Below, piece after piece: positions 1-11,689 of a stretch of DNA of 15,932 bases. Origin of the DNA: Nitrospinota bacterium (GTDB lineage Bacteria; Nitrospinota_A; UBA7883; JACRLM01); the NCBI GenBank assembly GCA_015231995.1, contig JADGAO010000050.1, positions 1-15,932 on the forward strand, read 5' to 3'. The position numbers and the translations under genes were made by a program. Under the pieces are notes generated by a model, which saw nothing but the letters and a program-made list of their open reading frames with translations, had not been told where the DNA came from and ran no database searches. The first letter of the stretch is position 1, and each line of letters starts with the position of its first letter.

Positions 1-97
1 TGAAAAACAAAGCAATCAGGAGCCAAAGCGTTTTCAACTTCGGAATCCGGGCTTAACGGGGCTATCCCCAAATGGTAAAACAGAAACGACGAACGTT

Positions 98-122
98 GTT
101 CGAGGCGTTCTTCACTTCGAAC
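98..122 (+). repeat. Imperfect TTCTT-loop hairpin, relative of the 1424-1476 element
   Basis: The arms GTTCGAGGCG (98-107) and CACTTCGAAC (113-122) form a 10-position stem with one G-T wobble and one C-A mismatch, closing a TTCTT loop. The core at 101-119 matches the reverse complement of the hairpin at 1455-1473 in 17 of 19 positions. A T-rich stretch with six consecutive Ts begins 9 nt after the stem, so on the plus strand it could also act as a weak terminator for a gene to the left of the window. Confidence 0.55.
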
Positions 123-165
123 TCCTTCTCTTTTTTAATGCGTGTTTATTCTTCCTTTAGGACAG

Positions 166-190
166 CGGGGTGAAGACGCCCACGCCGAGC
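166..190 (+). repeat. Degenerate AAGA-loop hairpin element
   Basis: Positions 167-190 match 1456-1479 in 19 of 24 positions, including the shared right end CGCCGAGC. The local stem has decayed to GGGTG/CGCCC (168-172 with 177-181, one G-T pair) around an AAGA loop. Together with 98-122 it looks like a diverged copy of the twin-hairpin element near 1450, with the two halves about twice as far apart. Confidence 0.45.
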
Positions 191-226
191 ATTTGGAAAA
201 CAGCTCCTTAACATGGTTTGTGAACG

Positions 227-613
227 ATGAAAGCTCTGGTAGTTGACGACAGCAAGCTTGTACGGCAGATAGAACTCGCCGTTTTCGCCAAAATAGGCGG
301 CGTGGAAGTTGACGAGGCGGAAGACGGCGCCGACGCCCTTGAAAAACTGACGAAAAACAAATACGACATCGTCTTGCTGGACTGGATGATGCCGAAGATG
401 ACGGGAGAACAACTCCTTCGGGAGATTCGCGGCGCCAACGGCCCGAACAAAGACACCCCTGTGCTTATGGTGACTGCGGAGGCGGAGCGCAGTAAGATAC
501 TCACAATGATTCCGCTTAAGATAAACGGGTATGTGACCAAACCATTCACCACAGAATTGTTGCAGGAGAAGATAAAAGCGATTATTGGAAAGAAAAAGAT
601 CGTGCTCGGCTAG
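227..613 (+). CDS. Single-domain CheY-like response regulator
   Basis: A 128-residue protein consisting only of a receiver domain, with no DNA-binding or enzymatic output domain. The expected residues are all present: the acidic pair Asp7-Asp8, the phosphoacceptor Asp52 in the LLDWMMP strand, Thr83 (VTAEA) and Lys105 before Pro106 (TKPF). Such proteins take phosphate from a histidine kinase and act by protein-protein contact, as in chemotaxis (CheY) or phosphorelays. No kinase, flagellar or chemotaxis gene lies in the window, so its partner is unknown. The ATG at 227 places the acidic pair at the usual distance from the N-terminus, although no good Shine-Dalgarno sequence precedes it. It is the only plus-strand gene here and converges on the methyltransferase. 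Family assignment is secure; pathway is not. Confidence 0.93.
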   Translation: MKALVVDDSKLVRQIELAVFAKIGGVEVDEAEDGADALEKLTKNKYDIVLLDWMMPKMTGEQLLREIRGANGPNKDTPVLMVTAEAERSKILTMIPLKINGYVTKPFTTELLQEKIKAIIGKKKIVLG

Positions 614-615
614 CT

Positions 616-640
616 TTGCGCCGGGCGCAATTTATTTATA
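616..640 (+). terminator. Intrinsic terminator after the response regulator
   Basis: A perfect 6-bp stem, TTGCGC (616-621) and GCGCAA (625-630) with a CGG loop, is followed by a T-rich tail TTTATTTAT. It begins 3 nt after the response regulator stop codon. The tail overlaps the end of the convergent methyltransferase gene. On the minus strand the hairpin has no T-run, so it would mainly serve the plus-strand gene. Confidence 0.6.
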
Positions 641-1384
641 CACGTGGTAAACGGCTCTCGCCCGGTAAATCTCCCCCACTTTGGCTCTTATGTTTTTCAC
701 AAGCTCGCTCATTGACTGGCCGCTTTCCGCCATCGCCGTCTCGCCGCTTTTTTCGCCCTTCGGCAGGTAATAAAACGAAACGGGTTTGAAAGAAGAAAAC
801 CCGGCTTCGACAACCCACGCTTCCACGGCCAGAGGATTAGGTCCCCAATAGTTGGTGGGGTCCTGGTTTATCTGGCTCCCCGTGTAATACACCGCAGACG
901 GATAATCCAGATCGAGCGCGTCAACGTGGGTTTCCATAATCATTGTTCCCTTTGTGACGGAAGCCACTTTCTCCAGGGCAAGGATAGGGTGTTTAAGATG
1001 ATACAGAACACCAAGAAAAAACGTCATGTCAAATACGCCGAACCTGTCCGGCGACAGGTCGTACACGTCAAGGTCATACGCCTCCACAGTTGCTCCGGTG
1101 GCTTTGCAGGCCAGGTCGAACTGTTCCCTCGGCGCCGCCCCGTCATCGCGCCATTTGTCCATTGCGACGACTTTGGCTCCGCGCCTGCTCGCCTCGATGG
1201 AGAAAAACCCGTTATTGGCCCCGATGTCCAGAACGCGCAGGCCGGACAGGTTTTCGGGAAGCTGGTATCTCGGCAATCGGAGGATCGTGTTTACGGCTCC
1301 CTTGGTGATGACGTTATGCCCCAGGTCAATCGTGTGGTACCAGGTTAAAGAGTCTGCTTTTTGCCGTAGAGAATGTTCGTCCAT
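632..1384 (-). CDS. CmoB-like (DUF1698-type) SAM-dependent methyltransferase
   Basis: A 250-residue class I methyltransferase. Near the N-terminus is WYHTIDLG (residues 15-22), a signature shared with the tRNA (mo5U34) methyltransferase/CmoB-like family. The SAM-binding motif I is VLDIGANNGFFS (51-62), the acidic residue ending strand 2 is Asp76, and the post-motif region is FDMTFFLGVLYHLKHP (118-133). A second family block, with the NYWGPNPLAVEAWVVEAGF pattern, lies at about 178-196. True CmoB is longer and transfers carboxymethyl to wobble uridine; many shorter relatives of this type have unknown or small-molecule/glycan substrates, so I do not name the substrate. The start is the only ATG that keeps the WYH block near the N-terminus, but it has no strong ribosome site. 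It lies downstream of the CLC gene on the same strand, separated by 119 nt holding two hairpins. Cytosolic; no membrane segment seen. Confidence 0.8.
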   Translation of the reverse strand: MDEHSLRQKADSLTWYHTIDLGHNVITKGAVNTILRLPRYQLPENLSGLRVLDIGANNGFFSIEASRRGAKVVAMDKWRDDGAAPREQFDLACKATGATVEAYDLDVYDLSPDRFGVFDMTFFLGVLYHLKHPILALEKVASVTKGTMIMETHVDALDLDYPSAVYYTGSQINQDPTNYWGPNPLAVEAWVVEAGFSSFKPVSFYYLPKGEKSGETAMAESGQSMSELVKNIRAKVGEIYRARAVYHVYK

Positions 1385-1423
1385 AATCTGTCAGTCCAAA
1401 ATAGATTTTAAAAACCATTCGCT

Positions 1424-1476
1424 GTCCGGGGTGTTCTTCACCCCGGACGGGCGGCGAGGTGAAGAACACCTCGCCG
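1424..1476. repeat. Twin perfect hairpins with complementary loops
   Basis: Hairpin 1 has arms GTCCGGGGTG (1424-1433) and CACCCCGGAC (1439-1448) around a TTCTT loop. Hairpin 2 has arms CGGCGAGGTG (1452-1461) and CACCTCGCCG (1467-1476) around an AAGAA loop. Both stems are 10 bp without mismatch, only 3 nt separate them, and the loops are exact reverse complements. The 13-nt core 1430-1442 is the exact reverse complement of 1458-1470, so the two units can pair with each other as well as fold separately. They lie between the CLC stop and the methyltransferase start. Neither is followed by a proper T-run on the minus strand, so they are not standard terminators. They resemble a REP/BIME-like dispersed palindrome; related pieces occur at 98-122 and 166-190. 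Confidence 0.8.
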
Positions 1477-1503
1477 AGCTCTAAAGCGGGCTCCACGCTT
1501 CTC

Positions 1504-3294
1504 TCACTCCACATCTTCCTTCGTCTTCTTCAACACTTCTTTCTTGTAGGCCGCCAGAACGTCCGTCCGTCTCAACATCCCCACGATCCGTCGGGGGTCG
1601 CTCGCCTTGACCACCGGCAACTGCTCGATATCCTTTATGGCGAACCGCTCCATCGCTTCGTTGAGGTTGTTGTCGTCCGTCACGGTGATCACATTCTCCG
1701 TAGCTATCTCCTTGGCCACAACTATATCCGCAAGCTCGGCGGAGTCGAGCAGAATTTCGCGCACGTTCTGGATGGAGATGATCCCCGACAATCTCCCCTC
1801 CGCGTCCACCACGGGGAAGTAGTTGTCGCGCGATGTCGTTATAAGCTCCATTATCCGCTTGAACGGCGCATTTTCCGGTATCGTGGTGACGCGCTCGATC
1901 ATCACCTCGCCCACCCGCATCCTGTCCATCACCGAAAGGTCGCGCCCGCGCCACAGCTTTATTCCGCGTCGTTTGAGCTTCTCGGTGTACAACGACTCGC
2001 CGGAAAACCGTGTCATCACAAACGTGGCCATGATGCACGCTGTCATAACAGGGAGGATGATCTGATAGTTGCCGGTAAGCTCGTACCCCATGAGGATGTT
2101 GGTGAGCGGGGCCTGCGCCACGGCGGACATCACCGCGCCTATTCCAACCATCGCGTAGGCGCCCGGCGAGGCGGTGTAGCCGGGGAGCGCGAAATTCACC
2201 GCATAGCCGAACACTCCGCCCACCATGCACCCGATGAACAGCGAAGGCGCGAATATGCCGCCCGACCCGCCGGAGCCGAGCGATATCGCGGTTGCGATTA
2301 TCTTCAAAAAAATGAGCGCGAACGCAAGGTAGAGCGTCATGTCGCCCGCAAGCATTTTGGTCATCGTGTCGTAACCGTTGCCGAAAACTTCCGGCGTGAA
2401 CATGCCTATCAACCCGACGATGAACCCGCCGATGGCTGGTTTTAACGCGCTATGGACGTTGACCTTTTTTTTGAAAAAATCGTCCGCCGCAAAACTGGTA
2501 ACGAAAAACAGCCTGGCCGCCAACCCGCACAATACACCCAGCAGGGCGTAGAGGAATATCTCCCACGGCGATACGAGCGTGTATGCCGGGGCGTGAAAAA
2601 CCGGTATGTCGCCAAGGAGAAGCCGTTTGACCGTGGTAGCCATCACGGAGCTTATCACTATCGGCAAAAACGATATGACGTTGAAGTCGGCCAGCACCAG
2701 CTCCACGGTGAAGATGACCCCTGCGATAGGCGCGTTGAACGAGGCGGCTATCCCCGCCGCCGCGCCGCATCCCACAAGCAGGCGGAGCCTGTCGGACGAG
2801 GCGTTTAGCGTCTGCCCCAATGTCGAGCCGAGCGCGCCGCATATCTGCGCTATCGGCCCTTCCCGCCCCCCGGAACCGCCGGAGCCGAGGAATATGGACG
2901 TCGCCAACGTGCGGAACCAGACGGTTCGCGGACGGACGACTCCAGAGTCAACGGCGGTCCATTTCATAACCTCCGCCGCCGAGCCGGTCTCCCCGCCCAT
3001 CTTGAACCACCATGTGAGCAGTCCCACCAGAAGGCCGCCGACGGCGGGGACGAGCGGAATGACAATCCATGCGTAAACGGAGGGATGGCCGGAGAACAGT
3101 CCGGCAGGGATTTGAAAAAAGAGGGCGGTGAAAAAAGTGATCATTTTCTCGAAGACGACCGCCATCAGGCCGCAGGCGATTCCAAGAACGGAAGCCACGA
3201 TCATGAACAACGTATGCTCGTGGGAACTGCGCGCCGAGAGGGCCCTGTTGAAATGATTCCTGATCCACGCGCCCAGCGGAAAATCAGACATCAT
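1504..3294 (-). CDS. CLC-family chloride channel/transporter with C-terminal CBS pair
   Basis: A 596-residue integral membrane protein. Residues 1 to about 440 form the CLC core with many hydrophobic helices; residues about 461-514 and 522-580 are two CBS domains, which in relatives bind adenine nucleotides and regulate transport. The selectivity-filter motifs are visible: GREGP at 143-147 with the gating glutamate Glu145, GGIFAP at 345-350 with Ile347/Phe348, and the pore tyrosine Tyr436 (SLYTEKL). The first filter motif (GSGIP in E. coli ClcA) is degenerate here, around GSAAEV at 104-109. At the position of the E. coli internal proton glutamate (Glu203) the sequence reads FTVEL, with Leu200, so a coupled 2Cl/H exchange is doubtful and channel-like or other anion transport is possible. 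AAAGG lies just before two consecutive ATGs (3294 and 3291); the second has the better spacing. The gene begins only 16 nt after the rpoC terminator. Confidence 0.9.
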   Translation of the reverse strand: MMSDFPLGAWIRNHFNRALSARSSHEHTLFMIVASVLGIACGLMAVVFEKMITFFTALFFQIPAGLFSGHPSVYAWIVIPLVPAVGGLLVGLLTWWFKMGGETGSAAEVMKWTAVDSGVVRPRTVWFRTLATSIFLGSGGSGGREGPIAQICGALGSTLGQTLNASSDRLRLLVGCGAAAGIAASFNAPIAGVIFTVELVLADFNVISFLPIVISSVMATTVKRLLLGDIPVFHAPAYTLVSPWEIFLYALLGVLCGLAARLFFVTSFAADDFFKKKVNVHSALKPAIGGFIVGLIGMFTPEVFGNGYDTMTKMLAGDMTLYLAFALIFLKIIATAISLGSGGSGGIFAPSLFIGCMVGGVFGYAVNFALPGYTASPGAYAMVGIGAVMSAVAQAPLTNILMGYELTGNYQIILPVMTACIMATFVMTRFSGESLYTEKLKRRGIKLWRGRDLSVMDRMRVGEVMIERVTTIPENAPFKRIMELITTSRDNYFPVVDAEGRLSGIISIQNVREILLDSAELADIVVAKEIATENVITVTDDNNLNEAMERFAIKDIEQLPVVKASDPRRIVGMLRRTDVLAAYKKEVLKKTKEDVE

Positions 3295-3310
3295 TTACCT
3301 TTCGCCGAAC

Positions 3311-3349
3311 AAAAAAAACCGGTGATTCCGCTATGGAAACCACCGGTTT
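3311..3349 (-). terminator. Rho-independent terminator of the rpoBC operon
   Basis: On the minus strand, arms AAACCGGTG (3349-3341) and CACCGGTTT (3324-3316) form a perfect 9-bp stem. An additional inner TTCC/GGAA stem caps it around ATAGC, and the structure runs into eight consecutive Ts (3318-3311), the last A-T pairs being shared with the T-tract. It starts 25 nt after the rpoC stop codon. This is the clearest terminator in the window and marks the end of the operon. Confidence 0.93.
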
Positions 3350-3374
3350 GCTCAATTCATTTCACGTCCTGTTG

Positions 3375-7577
<4,203 letters not shown>

Positions 7578-7585
7578 AGGGTTTA

Positions 7586-7591
7586 CCTCCC
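7586..7591 (-). promoter_or_regulatory. Shine-Dalgarno site selecting the rpoC TTG start
   Basis: GGGAGG on the minus strand, 8 nt before TTG at 7577 and 14 nt before the first ATG at 7571. The spacing and the conserved N-terminal residues both favour the TTG start. Confidence 0.75.
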
Positions 7592-7626
7592 TCTTCCAAA
7601 ATTAATCATCTTCGTATCCGCCGCCA

Positions 7627-10600
7627 TCAGGTCTGCAGAAGCTCCACGTCCAAAGCCAGAGCCTGAAGCTCTTTGACAAGGACGTTAAACGACTCCGGCA
7701 AGCCCGGATGGAGCGTGTGGTCGCCCTTGACGATGGATTCGTACATGCGCTTGCGCCCTTCCACGTCGTCGGACTTCACCGTCAGCATCTCCTGCAACGT
7801 GAAGGCCGCGCCGTAGGCTTCCAGCGCCCAGACTTCCATCTCTCCAAGCCTCTGTCCGCCGAACTGCGCCTTGCCTCCCAGCGGTTGCTGGGTGACAAGA
7901 GAGTATGGGCCGGTGGACCGGGCGTGTATCTTGTCGTCAACCAAATGATGGAGCTTTAGCATGTATATGTAACCGCTTAGCACCTTCTGGTCGAACAGCT
8001 CTCCCGAACGCCCGTCGCGCAGGGCCACCTTGCCGTTGCGCGGGTATCCGCTCTTTTCGAGCATGTCGCCTATCTCGCTCTCGAGCGCGCCGTCGAAGAC
8101 CGGAGTCATCATGTGCTTGCCGAGCCGTTTGGCGGCCATGCCCAGGTTGGTCTCCATGATCTGTCCCACGTTCATACGGGACGGAACGCCGAGGGGGTTC
8201 AAAACTATCTCGATGGGTGTGCCGTCGTCCATGAACGGCATGTCCTCTTCGGGCACGATGACGGAGACCACGCCCTTGTTGCCGTGGCGTCCGGCCATCT
8301 TGTCGCCCACCTGCAGTTTGCGCTTGATGGCGACGTACACCTTGACCGTCTTGATGACGCCCGGGGCAAGCTCGTCGCCGCGGGTGAACTTGTTGATCCG
8401 GTCTTCGTACCTGTTCCTTATGGACTGTATCTCTTCCCGGCTTTCCTCGTCTATCTGACGGGCCTTGTCGGTGATCTCGGAATCGTCAATGTCTATCTTG
8501 AGAAGGTCCTTGCCGGAAAGCTCCCGGAGAATGTCCGCCGTCAGCTTGGCTTTCTTTGCGGCCACTACCTTGGAGCCTTTTTTAACGTCCGCCGCCGTAA
8601 CCTTGTTGACGAGCAGGGAACGTATCTTCTCGTCCTTCTCAATCGAGGCGATTTCTATCTCCTCGTCCATGTCTTTTTCCAGACGGGTCTTTTCCTCCAG
8701 CTCGATGGCCTGGGCGCGAGCGTCGCGCTCCGCCCCGCGTCTGGAGAAAACCCGCACGTTGATGACGATACCCTCGTTGCCCGGCGGCACGGTCAGCGAT
8801 GTGTCGCGCACGTCGCCGGCCTTCTCGCCGAATATGGCCTTGAGCAGTTTCTCTTCCGGCGAAAGCAGTGTCTCGCCTTTGGGCGTGACCTTGCCGGCGA
8901 GGATGTCGCCGGTCTTGACTTTCGCGCCGATGCGGATGATGCCCGACTCGTCGAGGTTCTTGAGAGCTTCCTCGGAGACGTTGGGTATGTCGCGGGTGAT
9001 ATCCTCTTTGCCCTGGCGGGTGTCGCGGGCCTCCACTTCGAACTGCTCGATGTGGATGGAGGTGTACACGTCGTCCTTCACCAGCTTCTCCGACACTATG
9101 ATCGCGTCTTCGAAGTTGAACCCGTTCCACGGCATGAACGCCACAAGCACGTTCCGGCCAAGCGCAAGCTCGCCGCGGTCGGTGGACTGCCCGTCGGCGA
9201 TCACGTCGCCTTTTTTAACCTTCTGCCCGACCGTCACCGCAGGGATCTGGTTGATGCAGGTGTTCTGGTTGGACCTGGAGTATTTCGTGAGCCTGTAAAT
9301 GTCCACGTTGGACTCATGCCTGTCCTGGGCGTGGGAGCGCACGACTATCCTGCTTGCGTCAACGGATATGACCTCGCCCGCGCTTTTGGCCTGAACCACC
9401 GCGCCGGAGTCTTTGGCGACCTTGGATTCCATACCCGTACCCACAAGCGGGGTCTCGGTCTTAAGAAGCGGCACGGCCTGCCTCTGCATGTTCGAACCCA
9501 TCAGCGCGCGGTTGGCGTCGTCGTTCTCAAGGAACGGAATCAAAGACGCCGCCACCGACACCAACTGCTTGGGAGACACGTCCATGTAATGTATCTCGGC
9601 GGGCGGGACAAGAACGTAATCGCCGCTTCTACGCGCGGATATCAGATCGCTCGTGAACTTGCCGGCCTTGTCCAGCGGGGCGTTGGCCTGCGCGATGGTG
9701 TGCTTGTCCTCTTCCATAGCGTTGAGGTAGTTGACTTCCGCCGTAACGCGTCCGTCAACGACTTTGCGGTATGGAGTCTCGATAAACCCGAAGTCGTTGA
9801 CGCGCGCAAACGTGGACAACGACGAGATAAGGCCGATGTTCGGGCCTTCCGGGGTCTCGATGGGGCATATCCGCCCGTAATGGCTCGGATGCACGTCGCG
9901 CACTTCGAACCCGGCCCGCTCGCGCGTAAGGCCGCCAGGCCCGAGGGCCGAAAGCCTGCGTTTATGGGTCACGGAAGAAAGCGGATTGGTCTGATCCATG
10001 AACTGCGAAAGCTGGCTGGACCCGAAAAACTCCTTTATCGCCGCAGTGACGGGCTTGGAGTTGATAAGGTCGTGCGGCATACAGGTGGACAGATCCATCA
10101 TGTTCATCCTGTCGACGATGGCCTTTTCCATGCGCACCAGGCCTATGCGGAACTGGTTCTCCACAGACTCGCCGACGGAGCGCACGCGCCTGTTGCCAAG
10201 ATGGTCTATGTCGTCTGGCTGGCCCATGCCGCGGCGCAGGTCGAAAAGCACCTTGACGGTGCGGAGTATGTCGTCCTTCGTAAGGAGCCTCATGCTCAAC
10301 GGGAACTGCTCCTGGTCGAGCCCCAGCCGAGAGTTGAGCTTCAACCTGCCGACTTCGGAGAGGTCGTACCTCTTCGGGTTGAAAAACAGGTTCTCGAACA
10401 GCACGCGGGCGGTCTCCGCAGTGGGAGGATCGCCGGGGCGAAGCCTTTTGTATATTTCCTTCAGCGCGTCGTCCTTGTTGTCTATCTTGTCGGCCATCAG
10501 CGTGTCGCGGATGGACGTGTCCTTGAACTGCTCGTCTATGACGAGTATCGGGAACGACGAAAGCTTCTTCTCGCGGATGATCTTGAGAGTGTCTGCCTTT

Positions 10601-11679
10601 ATCTCGGTGTTGATCTCGATGATGATCTCGCCGGTCTCTTCGTCCACGATGTCCTCGGCGATGAACCTGCCAAGCACGTCGTCGGGCGCAAGCCTCAGAG
10701 CCTTTGTCCCCAACGCCTCCAGCTGGCGGACGGCCTTCCTGTTGAGTTTCCTGCCTGCCTTGAGAATCGGGTCGCCGGACTTGGGATCCTTGATGTCGTC
10801 GCCGGTCTTGAAGCCGAGCGGGAGCATCTCCTTGCCGACTTCCACGGAGAACTCGTCAATGTCCGCGTTGAAATGGAGTTTTATCGAATTGTAGAAAAAC
10901 GCCAACAACCCCGGCGCGTCGTAGCCGAGGGCCTTGAGCAATACGGTGGCGTGGAATTTCCTTCTTCTGTCTATTCTCGCGTAAAGAATATCTTTTATGT
11001 CAAATTCGAAATCCAGCCACGAACCCCTGTATGGGATAAGCCTCGCCGAGTAGTTCATCTGTCCGGCCTGGGCGCCCTTGCCCTTTTCGGACGTGAAGAA
11101 CGCGCCGGGCGACCTGTGAAGCTGTGAAACCGCGACCCGCTCCGTGCCGTTGATTATGAACGTGCCGGTGTCGGTCATCAGGGGCACTTCGCCCAGATAT
11201 ATCTTTTGCTCTTTTATTTCCCGTATCTGAGTCTCGCCGGTCTCCTCGTCCTTGCTTTTAAGAACGAGTTGCACCTTTATCTTCAGAGGATCGGCATAGG
11301 TGAGGCCGCGTTTGATGCACTCGTCCTGCGGGTAGGTCTCTTTGTAAACGACCTCCCTCTTGCACGAAGGGCACACCACTCCCGGTCCGCCCAGGTCCAT
11401 GTACTCGCCGCACTTGCACTCCCATATCCCAAGCTCGTACCCCTTGAATTCGAGGGTAGCGGTCTGGTTATAGTCGGAAATGGGGAACACGCCGGTGAAG
11501 ACCTCCTGCAATCCCATGTTCTTGCGCGAATACGGCGCATGGGTCTTCTGCAGAAACTTCTCGTAAAACCTCGTCTGTATTTCGAGAAGGTTGGGTATGT
11601 CTATAAGAGTGGGGAACTTCGAATAGTCCTTCCTCAAGACGGGTTCTTTGCCAGGCCTGTAGGTGGCGACCTCTGTCAT
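7627..11679 (-). CDS. rpoB: DNA-directed RNA polymerase beta subunit
   Basis: A 1350-residue beta subunit (E. coli 1342). The rifampicin pocket is at 553-580 and keeps the residues equivalent to Gln513, Asp516, His526, Arg529 and Ser531 (here Gln559, Asp562, His572, Arg575, Ser577), so it predicts drug sensitivity; Asn518 is Thr564. The blocks GPGGLTRERAGFEVRDVHP and ETPEGPNIGLI follow. The two lineage insertions of E. coli-type beta appear at about 290-420 and in a charged helical stretch after EEKTRLEKDMDEE. Unusual: residues 85-121 replace a 9-residue E. coli segment and contain Cys88, Cys90, Cys103 and Cys106 in a CxC-x12-CxxC ribbon very like that of RpoC. I chose ATG 11679, preceded by GGGAGG at 11695-11690; a TTG frame extension to 11724 would add 15 unconserved residues and lies across the ribosome site. 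Partner of RpoC in the polymerase core. Confidence 0.99.
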   Translation of the reverse strand: MTEVATYRPGKEPVLRKDYSKFPTLIDIPNLLEIQTRFYEKFLQKTHAPYSRKNMGLQEVFTGVFPISDYNQTATLEFKGYELGIWECKCGEYMDLGGPGVVCPSCKREVVYKETYPQDECIKRGLTYADPLKIKVQLVLKSKDEETGETQIREIKEQKIYLGEVPLMTDTGTFIINGTERVAVSQLHRSPGAFFTSEKGKGAQAGQMNYSARLIPYRGSWLDFEFDIKDILYARIDRRRKFHATVLLKALGYDAPGLLAFFYNSIKLHFNADIDEFSVEVGKEMLPLGFKTGDDIKDPKSGDPILKAGRKLNRKAVRQLEALGTKALRLAPDDVLGRFIAEDIVDEETGEIIIEINTEIKADTLKIIREKKLSSFPILVIDEQFKDTSIRDTLMADKIDNKDDALKEIYKRLRPGDPPTAETARVLFENLFFNPKRYDLSEVGRLKLNSRLGLDQEQFPLSMRLLTKDDILRTVKVLFDLRRGMGQPDDIDHLGNRRVRSVGESVENQFRIGLVRMEKAIVDRMNMMDLSTCMPHDLINSKPVTAAIKEFFGSSQLSQFMDQTNPLSSVTHKRRLSALGPGGLTRERAGFEVRDVHPSHYGRICPIETPEGPNIGLISSLSTFARVNDFGFIETPYRKVVDGRVTAEVNYLNAMEEDKHTIAQANAPLDKAGKFTSDLISARRSGDYVLVPPAEIHYMDVSPKQLVSVAASLIPFLENDDANRALMGSNMQRQAVPLLKTETPLVGTGMESKVAKDSGAVVQAKSAGEVISVDASRIVVRSHAQDRHESNVDIYRLTKYSRSNQNTCINQIPAVTVGQKVKKGDVIADGQSTDRGELALGRNVLVAFMPWNGFNFEDAIIVSEKLVKDDVYTSIHIEQFEVEARDTRQGKEDITRDIPNVSEEALKNLDESGIIRIGAKVKTGDILAGKVTPKGETLLSPEEKLLKAIFGEKAGDVRDTSLTVPPGNEGIVINVRVFSRRGAERDARAQAIELEEKTRLEKDMDEEIEIASIEKDEKIRSLLVNKVTAADVKKGSKVVAAKKAKLTADILRELSGKDLLKIDIDDSEITDKARQIDEESREEIQSIRNRYEDRINKFTRGDELAPGVIKTVKVYVAIKRKLQVGDKMAGRHGNKGVVSVIVPEEDMPFMDDGTPIEIVLNPLGVPSRMNVGQIMETNLGMAAKRLGKHMMTPVFDGALESEIGDMLEKSGYPRNGKVALRDGRSGELFDQKVLSGYIYMLKLHHLVDDKIHARSTGPYSLVTQQPLGGKAQFGGQRLGEMEVWALEAYGAAFTLQEMLTVKSDDVEGRKRMYESIVKGDHTLHPGLPESFNVLVKELQALALDVELLQT

Positions 11680-11689
11680 CCTAAATAAT

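Larger units (their letters stand above)
1..226. other. Non-coding region upstream of the response regulator
   Basis: I see no convincing gene here; the only reading frame entering it is an antisense shadow of the response regulator. It holds a TTCTT-loop hairpin (98-122) followed by a T-rich run (T6 at 131-136), and a degenerate AAGA-loop hairpin element (166-190), both described separately. A small GGGG-CTAT-CCCC stem lies at 58-69. I could not find a convincing -35/-10 pair or a clear Shine-Dalgarno site before the start at 227. The region probably contains the response regulator promoter and possibly the end of an upstream transcript, but that is inference. Confidence 0.5.

Noticed and set aside
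208..552. Minus-strand frame opposite the response regulator
   Set aside because: The plus-strand frame has all receiver-domain residues; the opposite frame is Ser/Thr-rich and unrecognisable.
11090..11110. GTGAAGAAC strings in rpoB resembling the hairpin cores
   Set aside because: They encode conserved RpoB residues (FFTSEK region) and lack the flanking inverted arms.
8113..11127. 1004-codon open frame on the plus strand opposite rpoB
   Set aside because: It is antisense to a complete, highly conserved rpoB; its His/Arg/Val-rich translation resembles no family. Long antisense frames are common opposite GC-rich genes with strong codon bias.
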